Shown: positions 1 through 9,048, counted from the stretch's first letter. The stretch: DNA of 64,000 nt from JAAYJG01 sp964450305 (GCA_964450305.1 CAYVFB010000005.1:12265-76264), one strand, 5' to 3'. Made by a program: numbers and translations. The notes: generated by a model from the sequence alone, not told the origin.

Positions 1-26
1 TCTATTCAGAGCCTCGACCCGTAAAA

Positions 27-56
27 AACCGGGCGGAGATTTTTCCCCGGCCGGTT
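27..56 (-). terminator. Rho-independent terminator after the LonC-like gene
   Basis: Read on the minus strand, an AACCGG arm (51-56) pairs with CCGGTT (27-32) around a GC-rich interior and runs straight into a T tract (complement of the A run at 23-28). It lies about 25 bases past the stop of the LonC-like gene and would end the transcript there. Confidence 0.65.
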
Positions 57-80
57 ACGTTTTTCTGTATTTGCAAGCTC

Positions 81-2480
81 CTACCGATGCAACTGCGCCA
101 CAGTTTCTGCAAACTTCTTCAGTGTACCATACACCAGGTGGTTCACCGTGCCCTCCGGATAGGTACCATCCTCCCGCTTCTTTCCCGCTTCTACGCCTGT
201 AAGGATTTCAATGCCCTCATCAACATTGCGGATGGCATAGATGTGGAATTGTCCCGCCGCTACCGCCTCGGTAACCGCTTCATTCAAAACTAAATTGCGC
301 ACATTCTGGTGCGGGATGATCACGCCCTGATCTCCGGTAAAGCCTCTATACCGGCACAGCTCGAAGAAGCCTTCTATTTTTTGTGTCGCGCCGCCGATGG
401 GCTGAATTTCTCCCCATTGGTTCACCGAGCCTGTCACTGCAATTCCCTGACGAATGGGCAGGCCTGAAAGGCTTGACAGAATCGCGTACAACTCGGTGCT
501 CGAAGCGCTGTCGCCGTCCACTCCGCCGTACATCTGCTCAAAGCACAGACTGGCCGTGAGCGACAGGGGAATATCCTGGGCGTATTTATGCCCGATATAG
601 CCGCTCAGGATCATCACGCCCTTGGTATGGGAAACACCACTCATGTCGGCTTCCCGCTCAATGTTCACAATGCCGCTCTTGCCCATATAGGTGGCGGCGG
701 TAATTCTGGACGGTTTTCCAAAAACATAGTCTCCCACATCCAGTACCGACAAGCCGTTGATTTGACCCACCACCATGCCTTCGGTATCGATCATGATGGT
801 TCCGTCCTTTAATAGTTCCAACAGGTCTTCGTCATGTTTATTGGAACGGTAGTGTCTTTCCCGAATCGCCTTCTTCACGTGTTCTCCCGTTACCAGCGTG
901 CCCCCGTCAATTTCACACCATGCTGCTGCTTCGGCTAAAACATTCACGATCTCGTTATACCGTGTTGTCAGCCTGTCCTGATCCTGCACCAGCCACGAGC
1001 AGTACTGGATGACCTCGGCCACGCCGGTTGGATCAAAATGGCGAATTCCTTCCTTCTTACAGAAAGCGCTGATAAACCCGGCCAATTTATGAATGTTCTC
1101 ATCATTCCATTCCATGTCTTCATTAAAATCAGCCTTTATCTTGAACAGTTTTGCAAAATCACGGTCGTATTCATACAGAGCATGATAGATCACCGGGCTG
1201 CCGATGAGAATAACTTTCACATCCACCGGGACAGGTTCGGGCTTTATGGGTGAAACCGCCACCAAACCCATCTGCTCCTTGATATTCTCGATGGAGATTT
1301 GCCGGGTTTTTAACGTGCGCTTGATAACCTCCCAGGACTGAGGATTGTTTATCACATCCAGCACCTGCAGGATTAGATAGCCGCCATTGGCCTGATGAAA
1401 CAAGCCTGGCTTTATCATCGAATAATCCGAGGTGATCGTTCCAAACTCATTTTCATAATCCACCCTGCCCAGCAGGTTGTAATAGGTAGGGTTATAATCT
1501 ACAATGACCGGCGCGCCGGTAAGCCTGCTGTTATCTACAAGCAGATTCACCTTGTACCGATCAGCCGGGTTTTCGATGGAGCGTTTCAGCATCATCGGTA
1601 TCGCGACAGGGGCTTCTTCATCAGGTTCTTCTCCCCGGAAATAATCCAGGTTCTCCAGAATATCCTCCTCCACCTTCTTCAGATAGTTGGTGATATCTGC
1701 ATTATCCCTGTATTTTTCCTTCAAATCTTCAATATGTATTCCTACGGCGAATAGCGCTATTTGGTTTTCCCATTCCTTCACCGCTTCTTCTGCTTCATTT
1801 TCCAGCTCCTTTATTTTACGGATGATCCCGTATGCTTCCTTCTGAAGTGCCTCGGAGCGCATGCTGATTTCAGCCTTTTCTTCATCGCTCAGATCCTTGA
1901 ATGCTTCTTCGCTGATAGGTTCTCCGTCGATGAGGGGAACAAAGCACAATCCGGAAGTGGATATCTTCAAATTAAACCCGTGCTCCTGAGCACCCTGGCC
2001 CATAATCTCAACAAGCTCCTCCTTTTTCTCTTTAAAGCTGCTGAGTTTCTTTTCTCTTTCTTCTTCGTAATCTTCTCCCTCAAAGGCTTTGGAAATTTCC
2101 TGCTGAAGGATTTTTACGAAATTGTCCATCTCCTCCTTGAATACTTTCCCTTTGCCAGCCGGAAGATGAATGGCCCTGGGGGTGTTTATATCTTCAAAAT
2201 TATACACATAGCACCAGTCATCGGGAGTCTTTCGATTTTTTGCATGCTTTCTGGCCATATCCAGGGCCTGTCTGGTTTTTCCCTCGCCAGACTCACCTGC
2301 CATATAAATGTTATAACCGTCCATTTTAATATGAAGGCCAAATTCCATTGCTCCAATGGCTCGCTGCTGGCCTATAACGTCTCTGGATGGAGAGATCTGG
2401 GAGGTGTCTGTGAACTGAAAAAGCTTTGGATCACAGCTCCTTCTCAGCTTTTCCGAAGGAAGGCTTTGGTATTTACTCAT
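81..2480 (-). CDS. LonC-like ATP-dependent protease (Lon family, AAA_32)
   Basis: 799 residues. A cytoplasmic AAA+ serine protease of the LonB/LonC branch (COG1067), distinct from classical LonA because it lacks the N-terminal LAN substrate domain. A Walker A motif GESGEGKT lies at residues 62-69, a charged coiled-coil region at about 125-260, and the Lon protease domain at the C terminus, with the catalytic Ser (DGDSAS, about S658) and Lys (GATQK, about K701). The start ATG follows AGGAGGAGAAATGC. It lies 244 bases downstream of rimI on the same strand and may be the last gene of that transcript or have its own promoter; I could not pick a convincing one. A full LonA is encoded at 21.9-24.3 kb, so the cell has at least two Lon-type proteases. 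The substrate is unknown. Confidence 0.93.
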   Translation of the reverse strand: MSKYQSLPSEKLRRSCDPKLFQFTDTSQISPSRDVIGQQRAIGAMEFGLHIKMDGYNIYMAGESGEGKTRQALDMARKHAKNRKTPDDWCYVYNFEDINTPRAIHLPAGKGKVFKEEMDNFVKILQQEISKAFEGEDYEEEREKKLSSFKEKKEELVEIMGQGAQEHGFNLKISTSGLCFVPLIDGEPISEEAFKDLSDEEKAEISMRSEALQKEAYGIIRKIKELENEAEEAVKEWENQIALFAVGIHIEDLKEKYRDNADITNYLKKVEEDILENLDYFRGEEPDEEAPVAIPMMLKRSIENPADRYKVNLLVDNSRLTGAPVIVDYNPTYYNLLGRVDYENEFGTITSDYSMIKPGLFHQANGGYLILQVLDVINNPQSWEVIKRTLKTRQISIENIKEQMGLVAVSPIKPEPVPVDVKVILIGSPVIYHALYEYDRDFAKLFKIKADFNEDMEWNDENIHKLAGFISAFCKKEGIRHFDPTGVAEVIQYCSWLVQDQDRLTTRYNEIVNVLAEAAAWCEIDGGTLVTGEHVKKAIRERHYRSNKHDEDLLELLKDGTIMIDTEGMVVGQINGLSVLDVGDYVFGKPSRITAATYMGKSGIVNIEREADMSGVSHTKGVMILSGYIGHKYAQDIPLSLTASLCFEQMYGGVDGDSASSTELYAILSSLSGLPIRQGIAVTGSVNQWGEIQPIGGATQKIEGFFELCRYRGFTGDQGVIIPHQNVRNLVLNEAVTEAVAAGQFHIYAIRNVDEGIEILTGVEAGKKREDGTYPEGTVNHLVYGTLKKFAETVAQLHR

Positions 2481-2724
2481 GCATTTCTCCTCCTAAAAAC
2501 AAACCTCTAAACCTTTGCAGCAGATCTGAATTCTGTATTTGCGTTATCCCGGGGCATTATGATTCAAACAATCCCGGCCTGCCGCCTGACAATTCAATTC
2601 TATTCCAGGGTTGAATCACTTTGAACATGAAAAAATATCAGGCAATTTTTTAATACCCATATATTCACTGTAGTAACAAAACCATAATGATGTCCGGTGT
2701 ATATGTTTTACTGTAACAAGGATG

Positions 2725-3198
2725 TTATTTTTTTGAAGGGAGATTGCGATGAAACCACATGATCAGGGCATCTTCCTGATCGTCACTGTAATAGCCCTTC
2801 CTCCTGCCCTCTGTTCTAAAACCGAATTTTTGGTACAGGGAAATGGCCGGTTGATTTCCTGCACGAACTTCAAGGGTAAGCCCGCTCAGCTCGTATTCTT
2901 CGGCAGCTTCCAGAATTTTGTGCATCATGCGGGCTGCAATATTTTGTCTGCGCCAGAAAGGTTCCACAGCAATGTTCGTGATATGCCCTTCGCCCGCAAT
3001 TATCCACAAGCCTGCATAGGCTATCACCTTATCTCCACAGGTGGCAACATAGTACAATGCCAGCGGATTGTTCAGCTCATCCACAAACATTTGTCTTGAC
3101 CAGGGGATCGTAAAGGAGTGTGCCTCCACCAAGGCAATGCCATCGATGTCTTCGGGCTTCATTTGTCGGATCTCTATGTCATGTTCGGCTTTATCCAT
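2725..3198 (-). CDS. rimI: Ribosomal protein S18 alanine N-acetyltransferase RimI
   Basis: 157 residues, a single GNAT domain. RimI acetylates the N-terminal alanine of ribosomal protein S18 using acetyl-CoA. The acetyl-CoA loop is the segment GHITNIAVEPFWRRQNIAARMM; the usual RRxGIG is RRQNIA here, a tolerated variation. The C-terminal SLYQKFGF-EGRRKGYY block is typical of RimI. The start ATG overlaps the end of tsaB by 8 bases, so translation is coupled. The tsaE-tsaB-rimI order is the common firmicute arrangement; tsaD, which often follows, is not here. Another GNAT specificity is possible but the context favours RimI. Confidence 0.93.
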   Translation of the reverse strand: MDKAEHDIEIRQMKPEDIDGIALVEAHSFTIPWSRQMFVDELNNPLALYYVATCGDKVIAYAGLWIIAGEGHITNIAVEPFWRRQNIAARMMHKILEAAEEYELSGLTLEVRAGNQPAISLYQKFGFRTEGRRKGYYSDDQEDALIMWFHRNLPSKK

Positions 3199-3904
3199 CG
3201 GTTTTTTCTCCGCTTAAGCTGCCTTTCATTCTTTCGGCCTGAGATTTTCGCAGATAATTTGGAACGGCGGAAAAAGCGTCGGCTTCCAACCCCTGCCGGT
3301 GCATAAACATGGCCAGGCGGGCTACAGATGCGGCCCGGTGGGTAAATAGTTCATCCGGGGCAAAGGATGCGGCTATTTGCTGTTCCATCAGAAATGCCTT
3401 ATGAAGTGGAACCGCGTCCCCGACAAAGCGCACAGGAGTATTCAGGCTTTTAACGATTTCAGCAAGCTGTTCAATGGGGATTGCGCAATCCTGATGGCAA
3501 ACAGACACCGTATCCCCGTCAATCCGGTAGATCCCGGTAAATACCTGCCGGTTTCTGGCATCCATGATGGGGCATACCATACCGTCGGTTTCGCCAAGGG
3601 TGCAGGCTAAAGCCATCAGTGTGGGAACCTCGATTAAAGGGATCTTCAGCGCATAGGCAAATGCTTTCATCGTGACTACGCCGATGCGCAGGCCGGTAAA
3701 GGAACCCGGACCATTGGCTACGGCTAAAAGGTTGATATCAGTCATCTTCAGATCCAGCATGGCCAGCAGGGACTCAACCATGGGAATTACCTTCTGGGAA
3801 TGGGTTCTGCCATTGCGTATGGTCAGCTCTCCTGTCATATAGCCGTCGGTGGAAACAGCTGCGGTGGCTGCACTACCGGAGGTGTCCAAGGCCAGAATAT
3901 TCAT
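3191..3904 (-). CDS. tsaB: tRNA threonylcarbamoyladenosine biosynthesis protein TsaB
   Basis: 237 residues. TsaB is the inactive ASKHA-fold partner of TsaD in the complex that transfers threonylcarbamoyl to A37 of ANN-decoding tRNAs (t6A). Visible family marks are the N-terminal DTSGSAATAAV strand-turn and the central NGPGSFTGLRIGV motif. It lacks the metal-binding histidines of TsaD, which separates the two. The start ATG overlaps the tsaE stop in an ATGA junction and is preceded by AGGAGG, so expression is coupled to tsaE. The length is normal for the family. Confidence 0.95.
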   Translation of the reverse strand: MNILALDTSGSAATAAVSTDGYMTGELTIRNGRTHSQKVIPMVESLLAMLDLKMTDINLLAVANGPGSFTGLRIGVVTMKAFAYALKIPLIEVPTLMALACTLGETDGMVCPIMDARNRQVFTGIYRIDGDTVSVCHQDCAIPIEQLAEIVKSLNTPVRFVGDAVPLHKAFLMEQQIAASFAPDELFTHRAASVARLAMFMHRQGLEADAFSAVPNYLRKSQAERMKGSLSGEKTDG

Positions 3905-4332
3905 ATATCTGCCTCCTGTAAACTGATTTTCCGCTCATCCATGGTGTTTTGCGTTCGCTCCAGATGAATCCATTTTGTGTGCGGGGGCAGCAAGGGACGA
4001 ATCAGATCCGCCCATTCAATGACGCAAATATCGCCGCTGCCAAGATACTCTTCAAAGCCTATGTCAAAAAGCTCGTCTTCTGTCGATACCCTGTAAACAT
4101 CAAAGTGGTGCAGGGTTACCGATGAACCGCGATAGCTGTGAACCAAAGTAAAGGTGGGGCTGGTAATATAGTCGTCTATGGACAGGCCTCTTGCTATTCC
4201 TTTTACAAGGGCTGTTTTTCCACTGCCCAGATCCCCGGTTATGGCAAGAATATCTCCGCATTTCAAAAGACCTGCCAGTTTCTTACCCACTTCAATGGTT
4301 TCAGCTTCATTTTCCGTGATATATTCTCGCAT
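3901..4332 (-). CDS. tsaE: tRNA threonylcarbamoyladenosine biosynthesis ATPase TsaE
   Basis: 143 residues from the chosen start. TsaE is the P-loop ATPase that powers the TsaBD complex in t6A synthesis. Walker A GDLGSGKT sits at about residues 33-40, followed by the SPTFTLVHSY and HHFDVYR motifs and the Walker B-like CVIEWAD. A longer frame reaches back to 4470, but the extra 46 residues are unlike TsaE and cover the promoter. The ATG at 4332 has a GGAG site 6 bases upstream and gives the family's usual length. First gene of the tsaE-tsaB-rimI operon. Confidence 0.93.
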   Translation of the reverse strand: MREYITENEAETIEVGKKLAGLLKCGDILAITGDLGSGKTALVKGIARGLSIDDYITSPTFTLVHSYRGSSVTLHHFDVYRVSTEDELFDIGFEEYLGSGDICVIEWADLIRPLLPPHTKWIHLERTQNTMDERKISLQEADI

Positions 4333-4401
4333 TTCTTGCTCCAGACCAATCGGAATCTTATGTCTCCCAGTGCCGTTCGCATTGTCTGGGGAAACGATTC
4401 C

Positions 4402-4429
4402 ATTATAACATATCGCAGCGTGGCTGCAA
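4402..4429 (-). promoter_or_regulatory. Sigma-A-type promoter of tsaE-tsaB-rimI
   Basis: On the minus strand, TTGCAG (4424-4429) and a perfect TATAAT (4402-4407) are separated by 16 bases, about 70 bases before the tsaE ATG. One arm of a 13-bp inverted repeat occupies most of the spacer, suggesting an operator. Confidence 0.65.
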
Positions 4430-4460
4430 GCTTTGGAGTGTGAAAAGCGCTGCGATATGT
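4408..4460. repeat. 13-bp perfect inverted repeat over the tsaE promoter
   Basis: ACATATCGCAGCG at 4408-4420 is the exact reverse complement of CGCTGCGATATGT at 4448-4460, with 27 bases between. The left arm lies in the -10/-35 spacer of the tsaE promoter and the right arm ends just downstream of the holin-like gene. It may be an operator or a hairpin closing the upstream transcript; there is no T tract to support a terminator. Confidence 0.6.
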
Positions 4461-4466
4461 GTTCAC

Positions 4467-4922
4467 TCACTTTTTGACCAGGTTGCCGGAGTCGTCCCTG
4501 ATCAAACCAAAAAGATTGATCATAAAAGACGGGACGGGAATACCGAGGATGATCAGGTTTTGTATAATACTCAGGCCTTCAGTACCGATCAGATAAATAT
4601 ACATGGCCGTTGTTATCGTGCCTTGCACATGTAACTGAACGCCTGCATCAGTGGTCAGATAATCGATGAGAAACTCAAGCAGAATGGTAACCAGGATCAG
4701 TACCAGAAACAGAAGTTTCTTTACAATACCCCTCACGGCTTTTTTATAGCTGAACCCGCCATTCCTGAACAGTCCGCACAGGATCCCCGTAATATAATCA
4801 ATGATCATGAATGCCGCCCAAACGACAAAAACCGCATTCAGTGAATTGGCGATATAAGAAATGACGACCACGGCACTGCCGATAATGGTCTTTTTTTCAA
4901 AGGTATGCGTCAGGCTGTACAT
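4467..4922 (-). CDS. Holin-like membrane protein (phage holin family 4-type)
   Basis: 151 residues. Resembles the toxin secretion/phage lysis holin family (Bacteriophage_holin_4): hydrophobic helices at about 15-45, 66-88 and 100-130, with the YITGILCGLFRNGGFSYKKAVRG loop block typical of that family. Such proteins make membrane pores for endolysin export in phages, but chromosomal copies without phage genes are common in Clostridia and their role is not established. The ATG follows a run of six G (GGGGGGATGGA). No endolysin or phage structural gene is near. The next gene on the strand is tsaE; the two look like separate units. Confidence 0.8.
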   Translation of the reverse strand: MYSLTHTFEKKTIIGSAVVVISYIANSLNAVFVVWAAFMIIDYITGILCGLFRNGGFSYKKAVRGIVKKLLFLVLILVTILLEFLIDYLTTDAGVQLHVQGTITTAMYIYLIGTEGLSIIQNLIILGIPVPSFMINLFGLIRDDSGNLVKK

Positions 4923-5281
4923 TCCATCCCCCCTCTATGATGAATAGATAATTCATCATATGCACCGGGGAATAAAGTGGACATAGTCTGAAAAAAATGT
5001 TTGTTTCATGATTATCCATTGTACATTGAACCCACAGAACAGGATGACATGGGTTGTAAGGATGGGCATACAGAAGGTTTAACGAGCACCTGCCATGTGG
5101 CTTACAGTTGTAGCAGAGCCCGGACTGGCCCATTGCAAGTTACAATGGAACCCGGTGCAAATTCCAGATTTACATTGGAACCTGGGCCCCGCCCCATGTA
5201 AAAAAAAAGACCGGGGGAAACCCGGTCAGGATATAAAAAGAGTTCTTGCTATTCTCTTAAATAACATTCATAATGATTCAA
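4923..5281. other. Intergenic region, 359 bp
   Basis: Contains the terminator of the downstream binding-protein gene (5201-5227) and two similar 16-base blocks, TTACAATGGAACCCGG at 5140-5155 and TTACATTGGAACCTGG at 5170-5185 (14 of 16 identical). No credible gene was seen; the short frames have no ribosome binding site or family resemblance. Confidence 0.5.
5201..5227 (-). terminator. Rho-independent terminator of the sugar ABC operon
   Basis: On the minus strand, GACCGGG (5221-5227) and CCCGGTC (5209-5215) form a 7-bp stem with a 5-base loop, followed at once by nine T (complement of 5201-5208 and its flank). It lies 55 bases after the binding-protein stop. Confidence 0.9.
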
Positions 5282-6796
5282 TTATTTTGCTGCGCGCCAT
5301 TCGTCGTATTGTCTTTGCATTTCTGCAATGAGGGTATCTACGCCGGCGGCTTTGTATTCAGCTTCCATTTGCTTAATGGTTGCATCTACATCCACGGAGC
5401 CGGTAAACAGTTGCTTGTAATAGGTTTCCGTTACTGCCCTACAAGCGGCATGCTCTGCATCCACAGGGGTTCTGTCAAAGGAGAAGCCCAGACTGTCCAG
5501 AATGAAACCCTGTTTGTTATAAGCGGTAAACTGTTCCCATTTCTTCGGATCTTCGTTGTCCATCAGGTAATTAAGGAACTGATCCCCGAATCTCCAGCCA
5601 TTGCCTGCCCTGTAACCGATATTGTCGGTAAGGCTGACGACATTTTCGGAAACCTTCTTGTAGTGTTCATTTTCAATACCATAAACAAAGAGGTTATTCA
5701 GATATTTGTCGGTATACAGCATTTCGATGAAGCTAAATGCCTGGTCAGGGTATTTTGCCGCGGTCGGGATGGCCAGCAGAGCGCCGCCTGAAGCATCGCG
5801 GTTAGCCATAACCGGTGAAGTAATGTTGACATCCAGCCATTCAACACTGGTGGAAGCTGTCATTTCAGCGGCCTTTCCAGGCTTCATCGACTGGCAGATG
5901 GCAAAGTATTTTCCTGTCTTCAGATGATCGTTGAAGTTCTGCATGGTTGCTGCGTCTGCGGGAATATATCCCTTTTGCATGTAGTCTTTCATTTTCTTGA
6001 ACAATGCTACAGATTCGGGTGCAAGGAATTGGTTGATGATCTTGGTGTCTCTGTTATCCGGATACAGCGCGCCAGGGATGGAATCGTCACTCATCGGATC
6101 CCAGTCCAGCAGCTTGAACGGAGCTTCGCCTTCAACCACCAGCAGCGGATAGATATCGGGTTCGTTTTTCTTAATGCTTTCAAATACAGGTTCCAGGTCT
6201 TCCATGGTCTTGATGTCCTGTGGGTTCACATTGTACTTGTCAGCAAGAGCCTTCTGAATGATAAATCCCCAATTATGTACCTGCTCTTTGCGGCAGGGAA
6301 CGGCATAAGTTTTTCCATTGATCTTGATGCCATCCATAAAGGCCTGGCCTACGATATTGGTAATGGTGGGGGACTTGGCCAGATAGCTGTCGAGTTCCCT
6401 GAAATATCCGGCGGAGGAGTTTGCCTTAATGTCGGCGGCCCATCCGGCGGTGAAGCAGATATCAATGCGGTCGCCTGCTGCAAGCATGGGATTAACCTTG
6501 TTGTTGTATGGGTCTCCATAGCCCAGAACAGTCAGGTTCACTTTTACATTCAGTTTGTCCTTCAGATAGTTGTTGGCAGCTTCGAGTATTTTGTCGGTCT
6601 CTGGCTCCTGTTGGGGACCAACAAGGTACCAGACCAGCTCAACAGCCTCGCCTGAAGCCTGTGGGTTTGGAGCCGGGTTGTTTTGTGTGTCCGGGGTTGT
6701 TGGTGTAACAGGTGTAACCACACATCCCGTCAGCAGCATGGCAGCAGACAGCATCAATGCAACAGCCACGCAAGTAATTTTTGTGACCTTTTTCAT
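5282..6796 (-). CDS. Extracellular sugar-binding lipoprotein of an ABC importer (family 1)
   Basis: 504 residues. The secreted substrate-binding component of a carbohydrate ABC importer of the LplA/YtcQ kind, anchored by a lipid: hydrophobic signal then lipobox LLTGC with the acylated Cys at about residue 25. An Asn/Pro-rich spacer (about 30-45) follows, then the binding fold starting VELVWYLVG. A frame opens 7 codons earlier at a TTG, but AGGAGGG lies 7 bases before the ATG at 6796. Last gene of the permease-permease-binding protein operon. It is clearly paralogous, end to end, to the protein at 9049-10581 (shared blocks include SGYF-EL, NGK-YAVP, KE-VH-WG, ALYPDN). The substrate cannot be told from sequence; oligosaccharides or uronate oligomers are usual for this group. 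Confidence 0.92.
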   Translation of the reverse strand: MKKVTKITCVAVALMLSAAMLLTGCVVTPVTPTTPDTQNNPAPNPQASGEAVELVWYLVGPQQEPETDKILEAANNYLKDKLNVKVNLTVLGYGDPYNNKVNPMLAAGDRIDICFTAGWAADIKANSSAGYFRELDSYLAKSPTITNIVGQAFMDGIKINGKTYAVPCRKEQVHNWGFIIQKALADKYNVNPQDIKTMEDLEPVFESIKKNEPDIYPLLVVEGEAPFKLLDWDPMSDDSIPGALYPDNRDTKIINQFLAPESVALFKKMKDYMQKGYIPADAATMQNFNDHLKTGKYFAICQSMKPGKAAEMTASTSVEWLDVNITSPVMANRDASGGALLAIPTAAKYPDQAFSFIEMLYTDKYLNNLFVYGIENEHYKKVSENVVSLTDNIGYRAGNGWRFGDQFLNYLMDNEDPKKWEQFTAYNKQGFILDSLGFSFDRTPVDAEHAACRAVTETYYKQLFTGSVDVDATIKQMEAEYKAAGVDTLIAEMQRQYDEWRAAK

Positions 6797-6863
6797 AATG
6801 AAACCCTCCTTAAACAATTTTGTTCTATGTTACGGGCGTTCCCATTCAGGGACAGCACCGCAA

Positions 6864-7775
6864 TCAACCTTTGACAGCCCCGATGGTCAGGCCTTTGACA
6901 AAATACTTCTGGAAAAAGGGATAGGCGAAGATAATGGGGCCAATGGACAATACCGCTACGGCCATACGGGCGCTTTCACTGGGCAGATCCCTGAAGGCCA
7001 GGGAGGATTGTGAAAACGACGAGGAGCTTGATAAAAACTGAATACTTAAAAGGTACTGGTACATCAGATATTGGATATTATACTTTTTGGGGTCGTTCAC
7101 AAAGATCAGCGGAAGGTACCAGTCATTCCAGTAGTTCAGGGTGCAGAACAGGCCGATGGTAGCCAACCCGGCACGGCATAAGGGCAGTACAATGGTGAAA
7201 AAGATGCGGAATTCCCCTGCCCCGTCTATTTTTGCCGACTCAATGATGGACTCGTGAATGGTTGTTTTGTAGAAGGTCCTCATGATCAACGCAAACCAGG
7301 CATTCAGAAGGTATGGGAAAATCATGATCAAAATACTGTCCTTGATCTTAAAAATATGCGTATACACCATGTACCAGGGGATCAGACCGCCGCCGAAGAT
7401 CATCGTGAAGTAAGCGATAAAGGAGAAAAAGGTTTTATACTTAAATCCGTTCCTGGCAAGAGGATATGCATACATACAGGTGATTAGAAGGCTTATTAAC
7501 GTACCGAATACCGTGGTAAACAGAGATACTCCATAAGCTCTCCAGATGGTCTTCCCCGACGCGGCAATGTATTCGTATGCTTTCAAAGAGAAGGCCTGGG
7601 GGAAAAAACTATAGCCGTTCTTTAAGATCTCCATCTCATCGGTGAATGAAACGATAATCACCAAAATAATGGGAGCAATGCATATGAAGGAACCTAGAAT
7701 AAAAAACAGGTTCAGAAAGAAATTGCTTCCCCGGGATATCTGATTGGGGTTTCTGTACGTGCTTGTGCCAAACAT
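6864..7775 (-). CDS. Carbohydrate ABC transporter permease (LplC/YtcP type)
   Basis: 303 residues. Inner-membrane half of a sugar importer, MetI-like fold with about six helices. The cytoplasmic EAA loop that docks the ATPase reads SIIESAKIDGAGEFRIFFTIVLP at about 195-217. The C terminus GLTIGAVKG is characteristic of this subfamily. The ATG follows AGGAGGATTCAT and begins 11 bases after the first permease gene ends, so the two permeases are co-translated. No ATPase gene is in the operon or anywhere in the window; related Firmicute systems use a shared ATPase (MsmX/UgpC type) encoded elsewhere. Confidence 0.93.
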   Translation of the reverse strand: MFGTSTYRNPNQISRGSNFFLNLFFILGSFICIAPIILVIIVSFTDEMEILKNGYSFFPQAFSLKAYEYIAASGKTIWRAYGVSLFTTVFGTLISLLITCMYAYPLARNGFKYKTFFSFIAYFTMIFGGGLIPWYMVYTHIFKIKDSILIMIFPYLLNAWFALIMRTFYKTTIHESIIESAKIDGAGEFRIFFTIVLPLCRAGLATIGLFCTLNYWNDWYLPLIFVNDPKKYNIQYLMYQYLLSIQFLSSSSSFSQSSLAFRDLPSESARMAVAVLSIGPIIFAYPFFQKYFVKGLTIGAVKG

Positions 7776-7786
7776 ATGAATCCTCC

Positions 7787-8746
7787 TTAAAACAGCGCTT
7801 TGTCACTATCGATTTTTCTGACAACAAAGTTTGCCACGCTGACAGTGATACAGCCAACGACTGCCTGGTACAACCCTGCCGCCGAAGTCATGCCGATATC
7901 ACTGGAGTTTCGCAGGGCGTTGTAAACATACATGTCGATCACGTTGGTGGTTTGATATAATGCGCCGCTGTTGCGGGTGACATTGAAAAACAGCCCGAAG
8001 TCGGCATTGAAGATACGGCCTACCGCAAACAGGGTGAGGATGATCATCATGGGCTGCAGCATGGGCAGGGTAATGTATCGGATTTGCTGCAGCTTTTTAG
8101 CCCCGTCGATGGCTGCGGCTTCGTAATATTCCTGGTTGATTCCTGATATAGCGGCAATATAAACCACAATATTGTATCCGGTATATTTCCACATCTGAAA
8201 AAAGATGATGATCGCCGGCCAATACTTCGGCTCGGAATACCATAGTACCTTCTCAAGCCCGATGGCCTGCAGCACCCCTCTGTTGATGAACCCGAACTCA
8301 ATGCTCAGGAATGAGTAAGCCAGATAGCCGACGATGATCCAGGAAAGAAAATAGGGAAGGAACATCACGCTTTGATATATCTTGGACAGGCGTTTGCTGG
8401 TGAGCTCATTCAAAGCGATGGCCAGAGCAACCGGAATGATAAGCCCCAAAATAATAAACACAAGATTATACAGGATAGTATTACGTGTGATGGTATAGGC
8501 ATAAGGGGACTTGAAAAAGAACTCAAAATTTTTGAAGCCTACCCATTCACTTTTTAGCACGCTTTGAATATAGTTGCCGTGCAGCCTGTATTTTTTAAAG
8601 GCCAGCACCACCCCTGCCATGGGCAGATAGTTGTTGATCAGCATCACGATTAGCCCGGGCAGTAACATGATAAACAGCGGGTAATTCCTGCCGATTTCCT
8701 GGATAAAGCCCAGTTTGCTTTTTCTTAAGGATCTTTTCAATTGCAT
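7787..8746 (-). CDS. Carbohydrate ABC transporter permease (LplB/YteP type)
   Basis: 319 residues. Partner of the downstream permease, with about six transmembrane helices and the EAA loop EYYEAAAIDGAKKLQQIRYITLP near residues 210-230. A frame extends three codons upstream to GTG (8755), but AAAGGTG lies 8 bases ahead of the ATG at 8746, which I prefer. First gene of the transporter operon. The region upstream is shared with the divergently transcribed second binding protein, so both may answer to the same regulator, plausibly the YesN-type protein at 10.7-12.3 kb. Confidence 0.93.
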   Translation of the reverse strand: MQLKRSLRKSKLGFIQEIGRNYPLFIMLLPGLIVMLINNYLPMAGVVLAFKKYRLHGNYIQSVLKSEWVGFKNFEFFFKSPYAYTITRNTILYNLVFIILGLIIPVALAIALNELTSKRLSKIYQSVMFLPYFLSWIIVGYLAYSFLSIEFGFINRGVLQAIGLEKVLWYSEPKYWPAIIIFFQMWKYTGYNIVVYIAAISGINQEYYEAAAIDGAKKLQQIRYITLPMLQPMMIILTLFAVGRIFNADFGLFFNVTRNSGALYQTTNVIDMYVYNALRNSSDIGMTSAAGLYQAVVGCITVSVANFVVRKIDSDKALF

Positions 8747-8914
8747 TTTCACCACACCTTTTCCGCTGGTTCTTTTTAACTGTCCACCGGGTTACCGGTT
8801 CCTGTCTTTATCATAAGAAAACCATGGCTTTTCGGAAATAGAGCAACTTGCTGTATGGTGTACTCCATTGTCCGAATGTAAAGGTCAAAAAAATCCACCT
8901 TACGCGCAAAGCTA

Positions 8915-8943
8915 TTGAAATTTCATGTCCCGTTTGATACGAT
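8915..8943 (+). promoter_or_regulatory. Promoter of the second binding-protein gene
   Basis: TTGAAA (8915-8920) and TACGAT (8938-8943) are 17 bases apart, about 105 bases before the ATG at 9049. In the opposite direction a TATGAT near 8811 could serve the permease operon, but its -35 is poor and I do not call it. Confidence 0.5.
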
Positions 8944-9048
8944 AGGTTCACACAGAGGAAGACTAATTGAAAACTACGCAGGTTATGGCAGCTGCCAAAT
9001 AAGGAATCTATTCCCGGAAAAGAAACATTTTTCTTGTGGGAGGAAATT

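Noticed and set aside
1761..2510. Long open frame (249 codons) on the plus strand
   Set aside because: It is the complement of the LonC-like gene, has low-complexity Phe/Leu-rich translation and no ribosome binding site.
4333..4470. N-terminal extension of TsaE by 46 residues
   Set aside because: The extension covers a promoter and inverted repeat, is unlike TsaE, and a proper start with GGAG occurs at 4332.
5924..6655. 243-codon plus-strand frame opposite the binding-protein gene
   Set aside because: No binding site and no protein-like composition; the minus-strand lipoprotein gene is clear.
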